Positions 7,785 to 8,843 of a stretch of 8,843 bases of DNA are shown here, piece by piece. Both the position numbers and the translations under genes were made by a program. Where the stretch lies: the NCBI GenBank assembly GCA_051155755.1, contig DAXETY010000053.1, positions 1-8,843 on the forward strand, given 5' to 3'. The notes beneath the pieces are model-generated. The model was not told the origin of the DNA, did no database searches, and saw nothing but the letters and a program-made list of their open reading frames with translations. The DNA is from DAXETY01 sp051155755. Its GTDB lineage: Bacteria > Desulfobacterota > Desulfobacteria > Desulfobacterales > SG8-13. The stretch's first letter is position 1. Each line of letters opens with the position of its first letter.

Positions 7785-8152
7785 TGGATCAGACCCCCAC
7801 GCTCATTCGTCGGGTATACACTTGAACTTTTATGATTTCTGACTTTGCGAACGGCATCCATTCCCTCCGAATCCGAAACCGTGTAAATCTGAATTTTCAA
7901 CGATTCTCGTAAAAGGGCTTTTGTTCCTAACAAAACGCCAAAACGATGAGATGCGATATGATGATCCAGGTCTTTGCGGGTTTTCCACTCCTCCAGCAGG
8001 CAAAAACGGTTTTCGTCTTCGATATCGCAAAAAACGCCATAGCTTATGCACCCCGCCTCCTTTGCCGTCAGCTCGATCATGGAAATTAGTGTTTGCATCA
8101 TTTCCAGTTGTTTGCCCGGGATGACGTTCATGGTGATTCGAATGACGATCAT
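7781..8152 (-). CDS. ABM-fold (antibiotic biosynthesis monooxygenase / quinol monooxygenase-like) protein
   Basis: A 123-residue protein of the dimeric ferredoxin-like ABM family. It begins MIVIRITMNVIPGKQLEMM, followed by helix 1 (MQTLISMIELTAKEAG), then CISYGVFCDIEDENRFCLLEEW (35-56), KTRKDLDHHIASHRFG (57-72) and the closing strand SLKIQIYTV (84-92). The LLEEW...HH..S..F pattern is the recognisable signature. Members include YgiN-type quinol monooxygenases and small cofactor-free oxygenases, but many have no known substrate. I chose the ATG at 8152 because AGAGG lies 8 nt upstream and the ABM fold begins exactly there; the frame is open 77 codons further upstream but that part has no domain character. 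About 25 residues after the fold (VRKVRNHKSSS...GGLIQ) form an unusual tail. Its TGA overlaps the radical SAM start, so the two are probably co-translated. Confidence 0.82.
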   Translation of the reverse strand: MIVIRITMNVIPGKQLEMMQTLISMIELTAKEAGCISYGVFCDIEDENRFCLLEEWKTRKDLDHHIASHRFGVLLGTKALLRESLKIQIYTVSDSEGMDAVRKVRNHKSSSVYPTNERGGLIQ

Positions 8153-8511
8153 TATGGTAACCTCTGTCGTGTACTGCGCATCATAAGCCAACGCATACTT
8201 CTGGGCCGGCTTCAGTAGACAGTCCGCTCTCTCACATGACGAACTCTCTTCTTTCTGTGAACGAGCGGCCGCATCTCTTGGGTGAATGCCCTCCCCAAGA
8301 AGAAAATTGGGGGTTTTCATCTGCAATCGGTAACCGCAACCTTCATGCCAAATCCGATCTGTGAAATTTTCCTGTCGCATCATACTGATTTATAAAGGAA
8401 ACAAGCATGGCGATTACTCAAGGGGACATGATAATTATTCGTGGGGACTGGGGTCACATTTAACCAGTGGTCATATATGACCCTTTGGAAGGCATTAATT
8501 CCGGGGACATC
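8153..8511. other. Gene-free gap between RAYT transposase and the ABM gene
   Basis: Nothing in these 359 nt looks like a conserved gene. The right part (8418-8511) holds the RAYT-associated repeats. The left part should contain the promoter of the ABM/radical SAM pair, but no clear -35/-10 pair stands out. A small hairpin, CCCCAA (8293-8298) with TTGGGG (8307-8312) and an 8-nt loop, is followed by TTTT on the plus strand. It is too short to call a terminator. Confidence 0.5.
8422..8510. repeat. RAYT-associated GGGGAC repeats and 14-bp palindrome
   Basis: GGGGAC occurs at 8422-8427, 8443-8448 and 8503-8508, two of them as GGGGACAT, with a related GGGGTCA at 8450-8456. Between them is the perfect palindrome GGTCATATATGACC (8469-8482). 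GGGTCA (8451-8456) can alternatively pair with TGACCC (8478-8483). The last repeat ends one base before the transposase stop codon. Clusters like TTCCGGGGACAT beside RAYT genes are, from memory, common in deltaproteobacteria and are probably the short palindromic elements the transposase acts on. Confidence 0.5.
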
Positions 8512-8843
8512 TTACTTATCTTTCCTCTTCGGGCCGGGCTTCCGGCATTTAAGCTTATGATTCAACAAGGTTTCCAGCGATTCCACAAATCCATCTTCAC
8601 TCAGCGGGCGGCCGGTTCGCTCATGTTTTTTCAAAATATCGATTTCGTGACCCCGGGCATCGGTGGACAAAAACCGCTTCCAGGAGGTGGACACCATTTC
8701 TAAAAGCGGTTTGACCTTGACCAAAACATCATCCCGGCCCTTTAGGTGAGGGCCTGCACTGCTCCAACGCCACTTTTCCGGTTTTTGAACCAGGCCCGCC
8801 CGAACCGGGTTCAGTTCAATGTATTTCGTGCACGCAAGTAAAT
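8512..8843 (-). CDS. REP-associated tyrosine transposase (RAYT, IS200-like), C-terminal part
   Basis: The frame is open from the right edge to TAA at 8514-8512, giving 109 residues of the C-terminus; the start and the HUH metal site lie outside the window. It contains ACTKYIELNPVRAGLV, then KPEKWRWSSAGPHLKGRDD, WKRFLS, HERTGRPLSEDGFVESLE and a basic tail KPGPKRKDK. These are the standard C-terminal blocks of transposase_IS200/REP-associated transposases. The tyrosine of YIELNPV sits where these proteins carry a conserved, probably nucleophilic, tyrosine. RAYTs are domesticated single-strand transposases linked to dispersed REP palindromes, and repeats directly follow this gene. There is no sign of frameshift in the visible part. 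Confidence 0.88.
   Translation of the reverse strand, partial: LLACTKYIELNPVRAGLVQKPEKWRWSSAGPHLKGRDDVLVKVKPLLEMVSTSWKRFLSTDARGHEIDILKKHERTGRPLSEDGFVESLETLLNHKLKCRKPGPKRKDK

Noticed and set aside
6975..7835. Plus-strand open frame (286 codons) opposite the radical SAM gene
   Set aside because: It is antisense to a protein with clear catalytic motifs, and its translation resembles no family.
8293..8317. CCCCAA/TTGGGG hairpin followed by TTTT on the plus strand
   Set aside because: The stem is only 6 bp with a short T run and no plus-strand gene needs terminating. I treat it as chance.
8153..8383. In-frame 77-codon extension upstream of the ABM gene
   Set aside because: The ABM fold and a good AGAGG site both begin at 8152. 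The extension has no domain character and the first ATG lacks a clear RBS.
8407..8463. 18-codon plus-strand frame (MAITQGDMIII...) with an AAAGGAA upstream
   Set aside because: It is opposite in direction to all other genes, and most of it consists of the RAYT-associated GGGGAC repeats, so it is probably chance.

Overview
The window reads as a chromosomal segment of a Gram-negative bacterium of moderate G+C content. HflK, HflC, membrane-anchored FtsH and a LapA-family protein point to an envelope with an inner-membrane quality-control system. My best guess is a Desulfobacterota (deltaproteobacterial) organism. This rests on the style of the B12-binding/DUF4070 radical SAM protein, the RAYT transposase with GGGGAC repeats and the overall gene style. 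It is an inference, not shown by a marker gene. Every gene I can support lies on the minus strand, so transcription runs from high to low coordinates.

Region by region, in transcription order. (1) 8843-8400: the C-terminal two thirds of a REP-associated tyrosine transposase (RAYT, IS200-like), entering from the right edge, followed by a short noncoding stretch with repeated GGGGAC motifs and a 14-bp palindrome. (2) 8152-6306: a two-gene unit joined by an ATGA overlap, encoding an antibiotic-biosynthesis-monooxygenase (ABM) fold protein and a B12-binding radical SAM protein resembling the HpnP class. (3) 6311-1771: a membrane proteostasis operon, hflK - hflC - 93-aa coiled-coil protein - ftsH. 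A sequence resembling a heat-shock (sigma32) promoter precedes hflK. (4) 1741-352: a short DnaG-like primase (CHC2 zinc finger plus Toprim) starts 29 nt after ftsH. A previously unlisted 27-codon ORF follows it, overlapping its stop codon. (5) 238-1: the start of a LapA/DUF1049 membrane protein that runs off the left edge.

How the genes fit together: HflK and HflC form the SPFH membrane complex that surrounds and modulates the FtsH AAA+ zinc protease. The 93-aa helical protein encoded between them is a candidate new partner. LapA lies just downstream. In E. coli, LapA/LapB act with FtsH in controlling LpxC and so LPS synthesis, so the neighbourhood may be functionally meaningful.

The most intriguing local structure is at 352-446. 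The primase stop overlaps the start of a small ORF that carries a full-length anti-SD match (AGGAGGTGAT). The start codon is buried in a 24-bp perfect palindrome. This looks like a translationally coupled small protein or a regulatory hairpin/operator.
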